DNA of 64,000 bases from SZUA-430 sp046153995 (GTDB taxonomy: Bacteria; Pseudomonadota; Alphaproteobacteria; Micropepsales; Micropepsaceae): contig JBJXEH010000065.1 of NCBI GenBank assembly GCA_046153995.1, positions 3,954 to 67,953 of the forward strand. The letters run 5' to 3'. The notes under the pieces were generated by a model. It had not been told where the DNA came from. It did not search any database and worked only from the letters and a program-made list of their open reading frames with translations. This document shows, in pieces, positions 8,371-16,726 of this stretch. How positions within the stretch are numbered: the stretch's first letter is position 1; every line of letters begins with the position of its first letter. The translations under genes were made by a program, and so were the position numbers.

Positions 8371-8873
8371 TGTTTGAGACGCTTTCCCGGTCGCTTTGGA
8401 TCGTCGCTGCGGCCGGTGTGTTGGCTCTGATCGCAGCATTGTTGCCATCGCCGATGCGCGCGTTCGATTTCTTCGATGCCCCTGCCGTCGTCGAAGTGCG
8501 AACAGTGCCGGCTGTTAAGCTGCGTGCGTTGCCGCCGGCAACGGCGTATGACGACGTCATCGCGCGGCCGCTTTTCAACGCGGGCCGGAAGCCCGATCCC
8601 GCGGTACGGCCAGCGGCGGCAGTTGCTTCGGCTTCAAGCGGGGGCGCGGGTGAGTTATCGGCGTTTCGGGTTGTTGGCATAGTCGCCGATAGCACCACAC
8701 AGCGCGCGATCGTCGAGCGCAACGGGGCACCTTCGATGAGGGTGGGTCCGGGCGACAAGCTTGGCGAATGGCGGATCGATCGGATCGACGCCGCCGGTAT
8801 CGTGGCAAGCAGGGACCAGCGTTCGGTACGGCTTCAGATTCCAAAGGCGCGCACACAGCCGGGGACACCTTAG
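8370..8873 (+). CDS. GspC/GspN-like type II secretion clamp protein
   Basis: Bitopic protein of 167 residues (ATG 8370; GTG 8367 is also possible and overlaps the gspM stop). An N-terminal helix (SLWIVAAAGVLALIAALL) is followed by a linker and a small homology-region-type beta domain. That domain starts YDDVIARPLFNAGRKP and continues FRVVGIVADSTTQRAIVERNG, resembling the HR domain by which GspC contacts secretin N0. There is no PDZ or coiled-coil C-terminus, so it is a minimal GspC, or what some annotations call GspN. It sits directly before the secretin gene, where gspC belongs. Confidence 0.72.
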   Translation: MFETLSRSLWIVAAAGVLALIAALLPSPMRAFDFFDAPAVVEVRTVPAVKLRALPPATAYDDVIARPLFNAGRKPDPAVRPAAAVASASSGGAGELSAFRVVGIVADSTTQRAIVERNGAPSMRVGPGDKLGEWRIDRIDAAGIVASRDQRSVRLQIPKARTQPGTP

Positions 8874-9019
8874 CGGCCGACGTATTCAATGCGGTGCGAG
8901 CCGCACCGCTAACGTGTTTAACTTGCGTGTAACAACCTTGAGTGGCCAGCATGGCTCTATCGAGCGGGCTGCGATTCGTCCGTTCGTTGGGAAGACTGGG
9001 ACATTTGAGGGGACGGGGG

Positions 9020-11143
9020 ATGACATCGCCTTGCGGTGCCCGGAAGAGTTTGCGCATGGCGCTTCTTGCGCTTGCACTTCCGCTTGCCGCGTGCACGCAG
9101 GAGCGGCCCGTCATGGTGGCGCCTCCAGTGGACGCGATGCCCGCGACGGCGCAAGAGCGCAACGAGCCTGTGGTCATCGCAGGTGAAGATGAGTCGAACG
9201 ATCCCAAAACAGAGATCTTTCCGGCGGAAGGCGTGCGAGTGCCGCCGCGTCTGCGTGCGCAGGGACCCAGCGGACCTGCGGGCGACGTGACGCTCGACTT
9301 CGCGGACGCGGACGTGAAGGACGTGGTGCGCACCGTCATGGGCGACATTTTGAAGGTCGCGTTCCAGATCGATCCGCAGGTTCAAGGCCGCGTAACGTTG
9401 AAGACCAGTGCACCGTTGCGCAAGGAAGACGTTCTGTCGGCGCTTGAGACGGCGTTGAAGGTGAATGGCGCAGCAATCGTTTATGCCGACAATGTCTACA
9501 ACATTGTGCCGGCGACCGAGGCGCAGAAACGTACCGACGGGTTCGAAGTGTCGGGGACGGCTCGTGCGCGGATGCCGGGTTACGGCATCGAGATCGTGCC
9601 GTTGCGCTTTATCGCAGCGGCCGAAATGAAAAAGGTGCTTGAGCCGATGGCCCCGGCCGGCGGCATTATGAACATCGATGCCACGCGCAATCTGCTGATC
9701 CTATCTGGTACCGGTCCCGAACGCGGCGCGATGCTCGATACGATCCGCTTGTTCGATGTCGATTACATGCGCGGGATGTCGTACGCGCTGGTGCGGCCGG
9801 ATCACGTCGATGTGCCCGCCCTGGCGCAAGAACTAAGCCGCGTGTTCGCATCGACGCGAGGGCCGGGGGCAAGTTTGCTGCGCTTTGTGCCGCTGTCGCG
9901 CGTCAACACGCTGTTGATCGCTTCGCCAAGCTCGGCTTTGCTCAAGGATGTTTCGCGTTGGGTTGCGCGGCTCGACGTGCCACCGCGCGGACCGGGACGG
10001 CGTATCTACTATTACAGGCTACAGAACGCGAAGGCTGAAGATGTCGCTCGTGCACTGGCGTCGGTTTATGGCGCTGGCGCGGTCGATCTTTCGAGCATAC
10101 AGGCCGAGCCGGAGGATCAGCCTTCGGTTGACGGGTTCGAGACCGGCGTCGATGCGCCACCTCCGGCGGCAGCCAACGCGCCGCCGCCTGCACCCGCGCG
10201 GTCGCGAGGCGAAGGCTTACGCGGCAGCGACCGCGGACCCCACATTGCGGTGGATCAATCGAACAACGCGCTGATTGTTCGCGCGGACGGGACGGAGTAC
10301 GCGTCGCTCGAGCGGTTCTTGCGCGAGATCGACGTCGCCCCCGATCAGGTAATGATCGAAGCGACGATTGCAGAGGTAACGCTGAACGATGAACTGAAGT
10401 ATGGCGTCGAGTGGTTTTTCAAGAATGCCGACCAGTCGTTCAAGCTGAGCAGGAACGGCACAGTCAGTAATTTCTTTCCGGGATTTGCGTTTCGCTACAC
10501 CTTACCCGACGTGGACGTCGCGCTAAGCGCCCTCGGGACGGTCACCGATGTGAAGGTGATCTTCTCGCAGAAGCTGCTGACCTTGAACAACAAGACAGCG
10601 ATGCTGCAGGTCGGCGACCAAGTGCCCATCATCACGCAAACGGCGACTGGGGTTAGGACCGCGACGGATCTGACGGTCGTGAACTCCGTTCAACTGCGCG
10701 ACACCGGCATTCTACTGCGCGTCACACCACGCATCGGCAAGAGCGGCACTGTGTTCGTGGACGTTCGCCAGGAGGTCAGCAACGCCATCGTGACAGACAC
10801 GTCGGACATTGACTCGCCCACGATCCAGCAACGCAAGATTGCCAACACGATCGCGGTTCAAGACGGCGATTCCATTGTGTTGGGCGGATTGATCCGCGAC
10901 AGCCAGACTTATGGCGACAGCGGCGTACCGTTCCTGAAGGATGTGCCGGTTCTGGGCAAGCTTTTCGGAACAACAAACGTTTCGGGGGACCGTACGGAGC
11001 TGCTGGTCTTCTTGCGGCCGCGGATTGTGCGTAACGCTGCGGCTGCGCGCGAGATGACGGAAGAATTGCGCAACGGTTTCCGCGGTCTTAGCGACCTGCT
11101 GGAGACGAACCCGGTGTCGCGGCGTGGCGGCGCGTCACGGTAG
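9020..11143 (+). CDS. gspD: Type II secretion outer-membrane secretin GspD (lipoprotein)
   Basis: Secretin of 707 residues. The start at ATG 9020 is supported by a G-rich ribosome-binding region (gaggggacgggg) and gives a lipoprotein signal peptide with lipobox LAAC at Cys25. Domain order: N0 (VTLDFADADVKDVVRTVMGD), N1-N3 repeats, a low-complexity proline/alanine insert around residues 375-395 within the N3 region, then the secretin core with VPFLKDVPVLGKLFG and the amphipathic C-terminal end. It forms the exit channel. Being lipidated, it resembles self-piloting liposecretins such as HxcQ, and no pilotin gene is seen. A 146-bp gap separates it from the upstream gene; its 3' end overlaps gspK by 20 bp. 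Confidence 0.93.
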   Translation: MTSPCGARKSLRMALLALALPLAACTQERPVMVAPPVDAMPATAQERNEPVVIAGEDESNDPKTEIFPAEGVRVPPRLRAQGPSGPAGDVTLDFADADVKDVVRTVMGDILKVAFQIDPQVQGRVTLKTSAPLRKEDVLSALETALKVNGAAIVYADNVYNIVPATEAQKRTDGFEVSGTARARMPGYGIEIVPLRFIAAAEMKKVLEPMAPAGGIMNIDATRNLLILSGTGPERGAMLDTIRLFDVDYMRGMSYALVRPDHVDVPALAQELSRVFASTRGPGASLLRFVPLSRVNTLLIASPSSALLKDVSRWVARLDVPPRGPGRRIYYYRLQNAKAEDVARALASVYGAGAVDLSSIQAEPEDQPSVDGFETGVDAPPPAAANAPPPAPARSRGEGLRGSDRGPHIAVDQSNNALIVRADGTEYASLERFLREIDVAPDQVMIEATIAEVTLNDELKYGVEWFFKNADQSFKLSRNGTVSNFFPGFAFRYTLPDVDVALSALGTVTDVKVIFSQKLLTLNNKTAMLQVGDQVPIITQTATGVRTATDLTVVNSVQLRDTGILLRVTPRIGKSGTVFVDVRQEVSNAIVTDTSDIDSPTIQQRKIANTIAVQDGDSIVLGGLIRDSQTYGDSGVPFLKDVPVLGKLFGTTNVSGDRTELLVFLRPRIVRNAAAAREMTEELRNGFRGLSDLLETNPVSRRGGASR

Positions 11144-12002
11144 GGCGAACGAGCGCGGCGTTGCGCTCGTCGTCGTTCTGGGCTTTTTGGCCGTCATGTC
11201 CCTCATCACGATCGGGATTGTGGGTGCTGCGCGAACCGCCGCGACGGGAGCCTCGCGCGAGCTGGTCCGTGCGCAGGCTCAGGCGGCGGTTGAGAGCGGC
11301 GTGGACTATGCCGTGAACGCCCTTTTGACGGCGCAGGGATTTGCGCCATCGTTGTTGGCGAAGCCGGAAGCTGTTTCGGTTGGCGGGTTCCGCGTCATCG
11401 TTTCCGTGCGGCCCGAGCATGCGAAGGTCGATCTTAACTACGCTGATGCGAACCTGCTAGCGCTGCTGTTCCAGTCTGGCGGCGCGGATCGAAAGCGAGC
11501 AGACGCGTTGGCGGCGGCGGTCGAAGATTGGCGGGACGGCGATGACTTGCTGCACGTCAACGGTGCGGAGCGCCAACAGTACGTGGCTGCGGGCCTGGAC
11601 TATGCGCCGGCGAACCAGTTCTTCAGATCGCCGGACGAGTTGCGGCTGGTGTTGGGGATCGACAGGCGGCTTTATGATTGTGTGCGGCCGCAGGTCACGA
11701 TCCTTTCACAGCGGCAGGGGATCGAACTCGATTTCGCAAGCCCTGCCATTCGGACGATGGTGGGTATCGACAAAAACTCGATTCCGGATCTGGCCGTCGT
11801 GAAGCCGGGTGACTCTTTCGAGATCACCGCGCGGCTTGAGGACGCTGCGCGCGGCGTGCGCCGCTCGGAGATGGCGGTGGTACGGATTACGGGTGACCCT
11901 TCGAACCCATATTCGGCGTTGTCGTTCGAGCCCGCCCGCCCCTTGGAAGACGCGGCTGTGCGAAGTTGCCCGCGTTTGGTTGCAGCGGACGTTCGGCCAT
12001 GA
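11124..12002 (+). CDS. gspK: Type II secretion minor pseudopilin GspK
   Basis: Large minor pseudopilin of 292 residues, GTG start inside the gspD end. The leader MAARHGRANERG precedes VALVVVLGFLAVMSLITIGI, which is the GspK-type N-terminal helix lacking Glu+5. The large inserted domain contains the expected signatures VDLNYAD, LAAAVEDWRDGD and YAPANQFFRSPDELRLVLGI. It caps the pseudopilus tip with GspI and GspJ. Its stop overlaps the prepilin peptidase start. Confidence 0.93.
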   Translation: MAARHGRANERGVALVVVLGFLAVMSLITIGIVGAARTAATGASRELVRAQAQAAVESGVDYAVNALLTAQGFAPSLLAKPEAVSVGGFRVIVSVRPEHAKVDLNYADANLLALLFQSGGADRKRADALAAAVEDWRDGDDLLHVNGAERQQYVAAGLDYAPANQFFRSPDELRLVLGIDRRLYDCVRPQVTILSQRQGIELDFASPAIRTMVGIDKNSIPDLAVVKPGDSFEITARLEDAARGVRRSEMAVVRITGDPSNPYSALSFEPARPLEDAAVRSCPRLVAADVRP

Positions 12003-12757
12003 CGCTCGGTCCCCCCGAATGGCTGCTTGCGTTTGTTGCGGGACCGTTCGTCGGCAGCTTCTTAAGCGTGTTGGCCGTGCGGCTGCCTAAGGGCGAGGAC
12101 GTTGTCGTCTCAAGCTCGCGCTGCCGGGCGTGCGGCACAGAGCTGTCGGCTCTTCAAATCGTGCCGATCATCAGTTGGGCGTTGCAGGGCGGGAAATGCC
12201 GCACCTGCGGCGCGCGCGTCGGGTGGCTCTATCCGATGATCGAGCTAAGCGCGGCTTTGTTGGTGCTTTGGGCGGCGACGCTTGGCATGTCGAGCGTGAT
12301 GTTCTGGGCGACCCTTGTGCTCGGCTGGACCCTGCTCACGCTGGCGGTAATGGACGTCCGCGAATTCGTGCTCGCCGACGTGCTGACGCTGCCATTGATT
12401 GCAGGCGGTTTGGGCCTGATCGCATGGCAGGCGACAGATGCGCTGCCGTGGCATTTGCTTGGGGCCGCCGCCGGGTTTGCTTTGATGGTGGGCGTCGCGC
12501 ACGCGTACCAGGCGCTACGGGGGCGGGAGGGACTGGGCTTTGGGGACGCGAAGCTCATGGCGGCGGCGGGGGCTTGGACCGGGATCGCGGGGGTCGGTAC
12601 GGTCCTGCTCTATGGCGCAGTGCTGTCCCTTGCGCTTGTCCTATTGCTGCGATTGACGGGGCGAAAGATTGAGGCCGACACGCCCATTCCGTTCGGCGCA
12701 GGGCTTGCAGCGGGGTTTTGGTTGACGTGGCTTTACGGGCCGCTGTTGGTGGGCTAA
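11999..12757 (+). CDS. gspO: Prepilin peptidase / N-methyltransferase GspO (PilD family)
   Basis: A24-family aspartyl membrane protease of 252 residues that cleaves and N-methylates the pseudopilins. It shows FVGSFLSVLAVRLP at the N-terminus and a four-cysteine zinc motif (CRAC...CRTC). One conserved aspartate lies in the loop VMDVREFVLADVLTLP, and the catalytic GxGD motif is in GLGFGDAKLMAAAGAW. There are about seven or eight hydrophobic helices. ATG 11999 overlaps the gspK stop. Having its own peptidase inside the operon makes this secretion system self-sufficient for pseudopilin maturation. Confidence 0.95.
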   Translation: MTLGPPEWLLAFVAGPFVGSFLSVLAVRLPKGEDVVVSSSRCRACGTELSALQIVPIISWALQGGKCRTCGARVGWLYPMIELSAALLVLWAATLGMSSVMFWATLVLGWTLLTLAVMDVREFVLADVLTLPLIAGGLGLIAWQATDALPWHLLGAAAGFALMVGVAHAYQALRGREGLGFGDAKLMAAAGAWTGIAGVGTVLLYGAVLSLALVLLLRLTGRKIEADTPIPFGAGLAAGFWLTWLYGPLLVG

Positions 12758-12807
12758 TCCGCCCTCTGGGGCGGCTGGTTTCCGGCCGCAAACCGCGAGG
12801 GTAGACC

Positions 12808-14511
12808 ATGGCAGCAGCCGAATTGGCGCCCCAGAGCGTCGAACAGAAGCTGATTGATCACCTGCGCCAATCCGGCAAGCTTGATGCCGAGGGGGCGGCG
12901 CGGGCGTGGCGCGTTTTCGAACAGACACGCGTTAGCCTTACCAAGATTTTGCTGGAACTGGGGCTCGTGCCGGAGCGCGAGTTGGTCTCGGCGTTTGCGA
13001 ACGGCCTCGGCATTCCGGCCGCGGATGCTGCCGACTATCCGCTTGAGCCCGTGCTCGGCGACAGCGTGACGCCGCGGTTCTTGATGGACGCGAAAGCGGT
13101 GCTGCTGAGCGCTACCGACGATACGGTAACGATTGCCGCGCACGATCCCCTGGACGGCTTTCTGGTTGATGCGATTGCGCTGGCGACCAACCGTCGCGTG
13201 GTTGTGAAGGCCGCGCCGGTGAGCGACATCGAGGAAGCGTTGAAGCGTCTCTACGCCGGTGGCGATGCAGAGGCTTTGGCGGCGGCTGCGGAGAACGAAT
13301 CCGGCGCGACTGAGGCCGACGTGGCGCGGCTGCGCGAGAGTGCGAGCGAGGCGCCCGTAATCCGTTTCGTGAATAGCTTGATTTCGCGCGCGGTCGAGGC
13401 GGGTGCGTCCGACATTCATATCGAGCCGCTGGAGCGCCGTTTGCGCATTCGCACGCGTATAGACGGCGTGTTGAAGGAAGAAGAGGCGGCGTCGTCGGAG
13501 TTGGCGCCCGCAATCGTGTCGCGTCTCAAGATCATGAGCGGGCTCAACATCGCCGAGAGGCGGTTGCCGCAGGACGGCGCGGTGAAGCTTGCGGTGCGGG
13601 GTAAGGAAATCGACCTGCGCATTGCGACGGCGCCAGTGACGCATGGCGAGGCGGTCGCGGTGCGCATTCTCGACAAGTCGTCCGTGGCGCTCGATTTCGA
13701 TGCCTTGGGATTCGATGCCGCGATGCAAGCGCGACTGGCAGCGTTGCTGAAGCGGCCGAATGGCATCTTCCTGGTCACGGGGCCGACGGGCAGTGGCAAG
13801 ACGACGACGCTTTACGCAGCGCTACAGCGGTTGAACACGAGCGAGCGCAAGATTCTCTCGGTTGAAGACCCGGTCGAATACAAGATCGCGGGCGTCAATC
13901 AGGTGCAGGTGAAACCCGAGATCGGACTGACGTTCGCAAACGTCTTGCGCGCGTTCTTGCGGCACGATCCGAACGTCATTCTGGTGGGTGAGATACGCGA
14001 TCCTGAGACGGCGCGGATCGCCGTTCAAGCGGCGCTCACGGGCCATCTCGTGTTATCGACGGTGCATACGAATAGCGCGGCCGGTGCGCTGACGCGGCTG
14101 CTTGATATGCATGTCGAGGACTATCTGCTGACCTCGACGATTGCGGGCATTCTTTCGCAACGGTTGGTTCGCGTCCTCTGTAGTGCTTGCAAGGAGCCTA
14201 CGCCGCTGGGGCCGGAGTGGGCGGCCGACCTCGCTGCGCTGGGGCATGGCGCCAGTGCGACCGCCTACGGCGCGAAGGGCTGCGCGGTTTGCCATGGGAC
14301 GGGGTACAAGGGGCGCAGCGTGGTGTCCGAACTCCTGGTGCCGGACGAGCGCATTCGCAGGCTGGTCAGCGAGCGGGCGTCCGCGTCGCAGATACACACC
14401 GCGGCGGTAGCCAGCGGAATGGAGGGTCTCAGGCGGGCGGCGCTTCGAAAAGTGCTTGAAGGCACGACGACGGCGGAGGAAGTTCAGCGCGTCGCACAAG
14501 AGGAAGGGTGA
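12808..14511 (+). CDS. gspE: Type II secretion ATPase GspE
   Basis: Cytoplasmic AAA-type secretion ATPase of 567 residues. An N1E-like domain covers about residues 1-150, then the PilB/GspE ATPase core: Walker A GPTGSGKTTTLY near residue 325, Asp box with EDPVEYKI, Walker B ILVGEIRDPETA and His box LVLSTVHTNSAAGALTRL. A tetracysteine zinc motif follows (CSAC near 458, CAVC near 492), typical of GspE. Start ATG 12808 follows a 50-bp gap after gspO. It powers pseudopilus assembly through GspF and GspL. Confidence 0.96.
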   Translation: MAAAELAPQSVEQKLIDHLRQSGKLDAEGAARAWRVFEQTRVSLTKILLELGLVPERELVSAFANGLGIPAADAADYPLEPVLGDSVTPRFLMDAKAVLLSATDDTVTIAAHDPLDGFLVDAIALATNRRVVVKAAPVSDIEEALKRLYAGGDAEALAAAAENESGATEADVARLRESASEAPVIRFVNSLISRAVEAGASDIHIEPLERRLRIRTRIDGVLKEEEAASSELAPAIVSRLKIMSGLNIAERRLPQDGAVKLAVRGKEIDLRIATAPVTHGEAVAVRILDKSSVALDFDALGFDAAMQARLAALLKRPNGIFLVTGPTGSGKTTTLYAALQRLNTSERKILSVEDPVEYKIAGVNQVQVKPEIGLTFANVLRAFLRHDPNVILVGEIRDPETARIAVQAALTGHLVLSTVHTNSAAGALTRLLDMHVEDYLLTSTIAGILSQRLVRVLCSACKEPTPLGPEWAADLAALGHGASATAYGAKGCAVCHGTGYKGRSVVSELLVPDERIRRLVSERASASQIHTAAVASGMEGLRRAALRKVLEGTTTAEEVQRVAQEEG

Positions 14512-14516
14512 CTGTC

Positions 14517-14954
14517 ATGCGCCGAACAAAGAAACGGCAGCGGCGGCAGCTTGAGCGCGGGTACTCGCTGCTCGAGCTCCTGGTCGTGCTAGCGATCTTA
14601 GGGCTCATCATCGCGATCGCGGCACCGCGGCTCATCGGGTACTTCGAGGCGTCGAAAGCCAAGACCGCGAAAATTCAGATCTCGAATCTGGCGACCGCCA
14701 TGGACCTCTATTACCTCTCGAACGGTGGCTATCCGACTGAGGAACAGGGGCTGAAAGCGCTGGTGGAGCGGCCTGAAACCGCAACGGCCTGGGACGGGCC
14801 GTATCTCAACAAGGCCGATGGGATCATCGACCCCTGGGGCAGACCGTACGTCTACAAGCAGCCGGGTGTTCACGGAAAGTTTGACATCTCATCGCTCGGC
14901 GCCGACGGCAAAGAAGGCGGCACCAGCGAAGACGCCGATATGGGCTCATGGTAA
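14517..14954 (+). CDS. gspG: Type II secretion major pseudopilin GspG
   Basis: Major pseudopilin of 145 residues from ATG 14517 (GTG 14508 overlapping the gspE end is an alternative). The basic leader ends LERG, then YSLLELLVVLAILGLIIAIA with Glu+5. The soluble domain has the GspG hallmarks AMDLYYLSNGGYPTEEQGL, the calcium-loop region and the C-terminal DPWGRPYVY...SLGADGKEGG. It polymerises into the pseudopilus. Placing gspG last, apart from gspH-K, is unusual compared with the common G-H-I-J-K order. Confidence 0.95.
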   Translation: MRRTKKRQRRQLERGYSLLELLVVLAILGLIIAIAAPRLIGYFEASKAKTAKIQISNLATAMDLYYLSNGGYPTEEQGLKALVERPETATAWDGPYLNKADGIIDPWGRPYVYKQPGVHGKFDISSLGADGKEGGTSEDADMGSW

Positions 14955-14998
14955 GTGCAAATCCAACCATTTGAGCCGCCCGTATACCGGTAAGTAGC

Positions 14999-15024
14999 TG
15001 GACCCGCGGATGTAGACGGGTCCA
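14999..15024 (+). other. Leader hairpin before the CFA-synthase-like gene
   Basis: Eight-base perfect arms TGGACCCG and CGGGTCCA enclose a 10-nt loop, ending 12 bp before the methyltransferase start. There is no U-tract, so it is a poor terminator. It may structure the 5' leader of the downstream mRNA or be an operator. No promoter could be fixed with confidence in 14955-15036. Confidence 0.45.
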
Positions 15025-15036
15025 AGGTTGGAGTTC

Positions 15037-16206
15037 ATGGGTCTGATACCGAATTCACTGATCGAACGGCGGTGGCGCGACGCGATCGGCCGCATCGAGA
15101 TAGGCGAGCTGACATTCGTCGCGCCGAACGGCGAGGTGGTTGTTGCCAAGGGTACTAAGCCGGGGCCGAACGCCCAGTTTCGCGTCAGGTCGTGGGACGT
15201 AATCGCGCGCGCGGTGGCGCGCGGCGATATCGGGCTTGGCGAAGACTACATCGCGGGAGCTTGGGAGAGCGACGATGTGGAGGCGTTGTTCACGCTCTTT
15301 CTGCTGAATCTCGAACAGCTGGAAGGATACGCGCACGGCGGCGTATTGAACCGGTTAGGCTTCGTACTTTTGAATACGATTGCGCGGCGCAACAGCCAGG
15401 GCGGAAGCCGGCGCAATATCGAAGCTCACTACGATGTCGGCAACGATTTCTATTCGCTGTGGCTCGACGAGACGATGACCTATTCGTCCGCGATTTACGG
15501 AGGCCAAATGGTTGGCCTCGGCGATGCACAACGCGCCAAGTACGCACGAATTTTGGACAAGGTCGCAGACCCGCGGGCGCGGGTCCTTGAGGTTGGGTGC
15601 GGGTGGGGCGGCTTTGCTGAGGCCGCTGCCAAACGTTCGCATGAAGTGACGGGGATCACGATCTCGCCGTCTCAACACGCCTTTGCAGCGAACCGTCTGG
15701 GCGCTAAGGCCGACATCCGGCTTGAGGACTATCGCAACACGAAGGGCGCGTTCGACGCCATCGTGTCGATTGAGATGTTTGAAGCTGTCGGTGAACGGTA
15801 TTGGCCGCAATACTTTCAGATGCTGAGCGAACGATTGAAGCGCGGGGGCCGGGCGGTCGTGCAGACGATTTCGGTCCAGGACGATATCTTCGCGGGATAC
15901 CGGACGCGAAGCGACTTCATCCGCCACTATGTATTCCCGGGCGGCATGCTGCCGTCGATTGCGCGCTTCCGCGAGGAAGCAGGGCGCGCCGGGTTGAAAG
16001 TGCTCGACGTGTTTTCGTTCGGGCAGGACTACGCGCAAACTCTGCGCACATGGTCGAAGCGGCAGGCGGAGGCGCGGGAGAGAATTCGCGCGCTGGGCCA
16101 CGACGACCCTTTCCTTCGCAATTGGCATTTCTATCTCGGCATCTGCGCCGCGGCGTTTGCCGTCGGCCGGACCGACGTTCATCAAGTGGAGCTTGTGCAT
16201 GCGTAG
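15037..16206 (+). CDS. Cyclopropane-fatty-acyl-phospholipid synthase-family SAM methyltransferase
   Basis: Predicted methyltransferase of 389 residues acting on unsaturated acyl chains of membrane phospholipids. The N-terminal ~110 residues form the CFA lipid-binding domain. The catalytic domain contains RRNIEAHYDVGNDFYSLWLD, the SAM-binding motif VLEVGCGWGGFAE near residue 183, SIEMFEAVG and the C-terminal region with ARFREEAGRAGLKVLDVFSFG. Length fits the family. ATG 15037 gives MGLIPNSL. The neighbours (flavin oxidoreductase and GPH transporter) are typical of alphaproteobacterial stress-lipid clusters, so the product may be a methylated or furan lipid rather than a cyclopropane one. Confidence 0.88.
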   Translation: MGLIPNSLIERRWRDAIGRIEIGELTFVAPNGEVVVAKGTKPGPNAQFRVRSWDVIARAVARGDIGLGEDYIAGAWESDDVEALFTLFLLNLEQLEGYAHGGVLNRLGFVLLNTIARRNSQGGSRRNIEAHYDVGNDFYSLWLDETMTYSSAIYGGQMVGLGDAQRAKYARILDKVADPRARVLEVGCGWGGFAEAAAKRSHEVTGITISPSQHAFAANRLGAKADIRLEDYRNTKGAFDAIVSIEMFEAVGERYWPQYFQMLSERLKRGGRAVVQTISVQDDIFAGYRTRSDFIRHYVFPGGMLPSIARFREEAGRAGLKVLDVFSFGQDYAQTLRTWSKRQAEARERIRALGHDDPFLRNWHFYLGICAAAFAVGRTDVHQVELVHA

Positions 16207-16726
16207 AGTGTTGATCGCTTGCGTCGCCGTGTTGGGGTTGGCTGGTGCCGCCTTGGCGATGACCCGGCCGCTCGAACTTGGCAGCACAATCAACGCGACG
16301 AAGCCGTATGGCAGCGGCTCGCTGACGTGGCTGGTGTTCACAGCCTACGATGCGACGCTCTGGACGGACGCGCCGCAATGGTCGATGAGCGCGCCGTTTG
16401 CGCTGACGCTGCGCTATCGCATGGGCTTCACAACCGGTGAGTTGGTCGAACGCACGGTCGAAGAAATGGCGAAAGTTTCGCCCGCAACGCCGAAGGATGC
16501 CCTCGCGCGCAATAGCGCGGCGCTGAGCCAAGCGTTTCCGGCCGTGAAAGATGGCGACCGGATTACCGCAATGTATGTGCCGGGGCAGGGGACGCGTTTC
16601 TTCCACAACGGTGCGCCGACTGCAAACATTGCGGATTCTGGTTTCGCCGACCCGTTCTTCGGCATTTGGCTGTCGCCGAAGACGTCGGAACCAAAGCTTC
16701 GAGCAGGGCTTCTGCGGCTTCGTTAG
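16199..16726 (+). CDS. Chalcone-isomerase-fold secreted protein
   Basis: The 175-residue product has a signal peptide (MRRVLIACVAVLGLAGAALA). Its mature domain resembles the bacterial chalcone-isomerase-like family: LTWLVFTAYDATLWTD, ALTLRYRMGFTTGELVERTV, then DGDRITAMYVPGQGTRFFHNG and SGFADPFFGIWLSPKT. In bacteria this fold is usually not a flavonoid enzyme; related folds bind fatty acids. It overlaps the CFA-like gene by 8 bp, so it is co-translated, and a lipid-binding role in the same pathway is inferred. Its 3' end overlaps the convergent oxidoreductase by 4 bp. Confidence 0.78.
   Translation: MRRVLIACVAVLGLAGAALAMTRPLELGSTINATKPYGSGSLTWLVFTAYDATLWTDAPQWSMSAPFALTLRYRMGFTTGELVERTVEEMAKVSPATPKDALARNSAALSQAFPAVKDGDRITAMYVPGQGTRFFHNGAPTANIADSGFADPFFGIWLSPKTSEPKLRAGLLRLR

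Noticed and set aside
4102..14954. Type IV pilus locus instead of type II secretion
   Set aside because: The GspK-type large minor pseudopilin, GspG calcium-loop features, the GspE tetracysteine motif and a GspC-like gene point to type II secretion; no pilT or major pilin is present.
14999..15024. Terminator of the type II secretion operon
   Set aside because: The stem is perfect but has no U-run and lies 12 bp before the next start; kept only as a leader hairpin.
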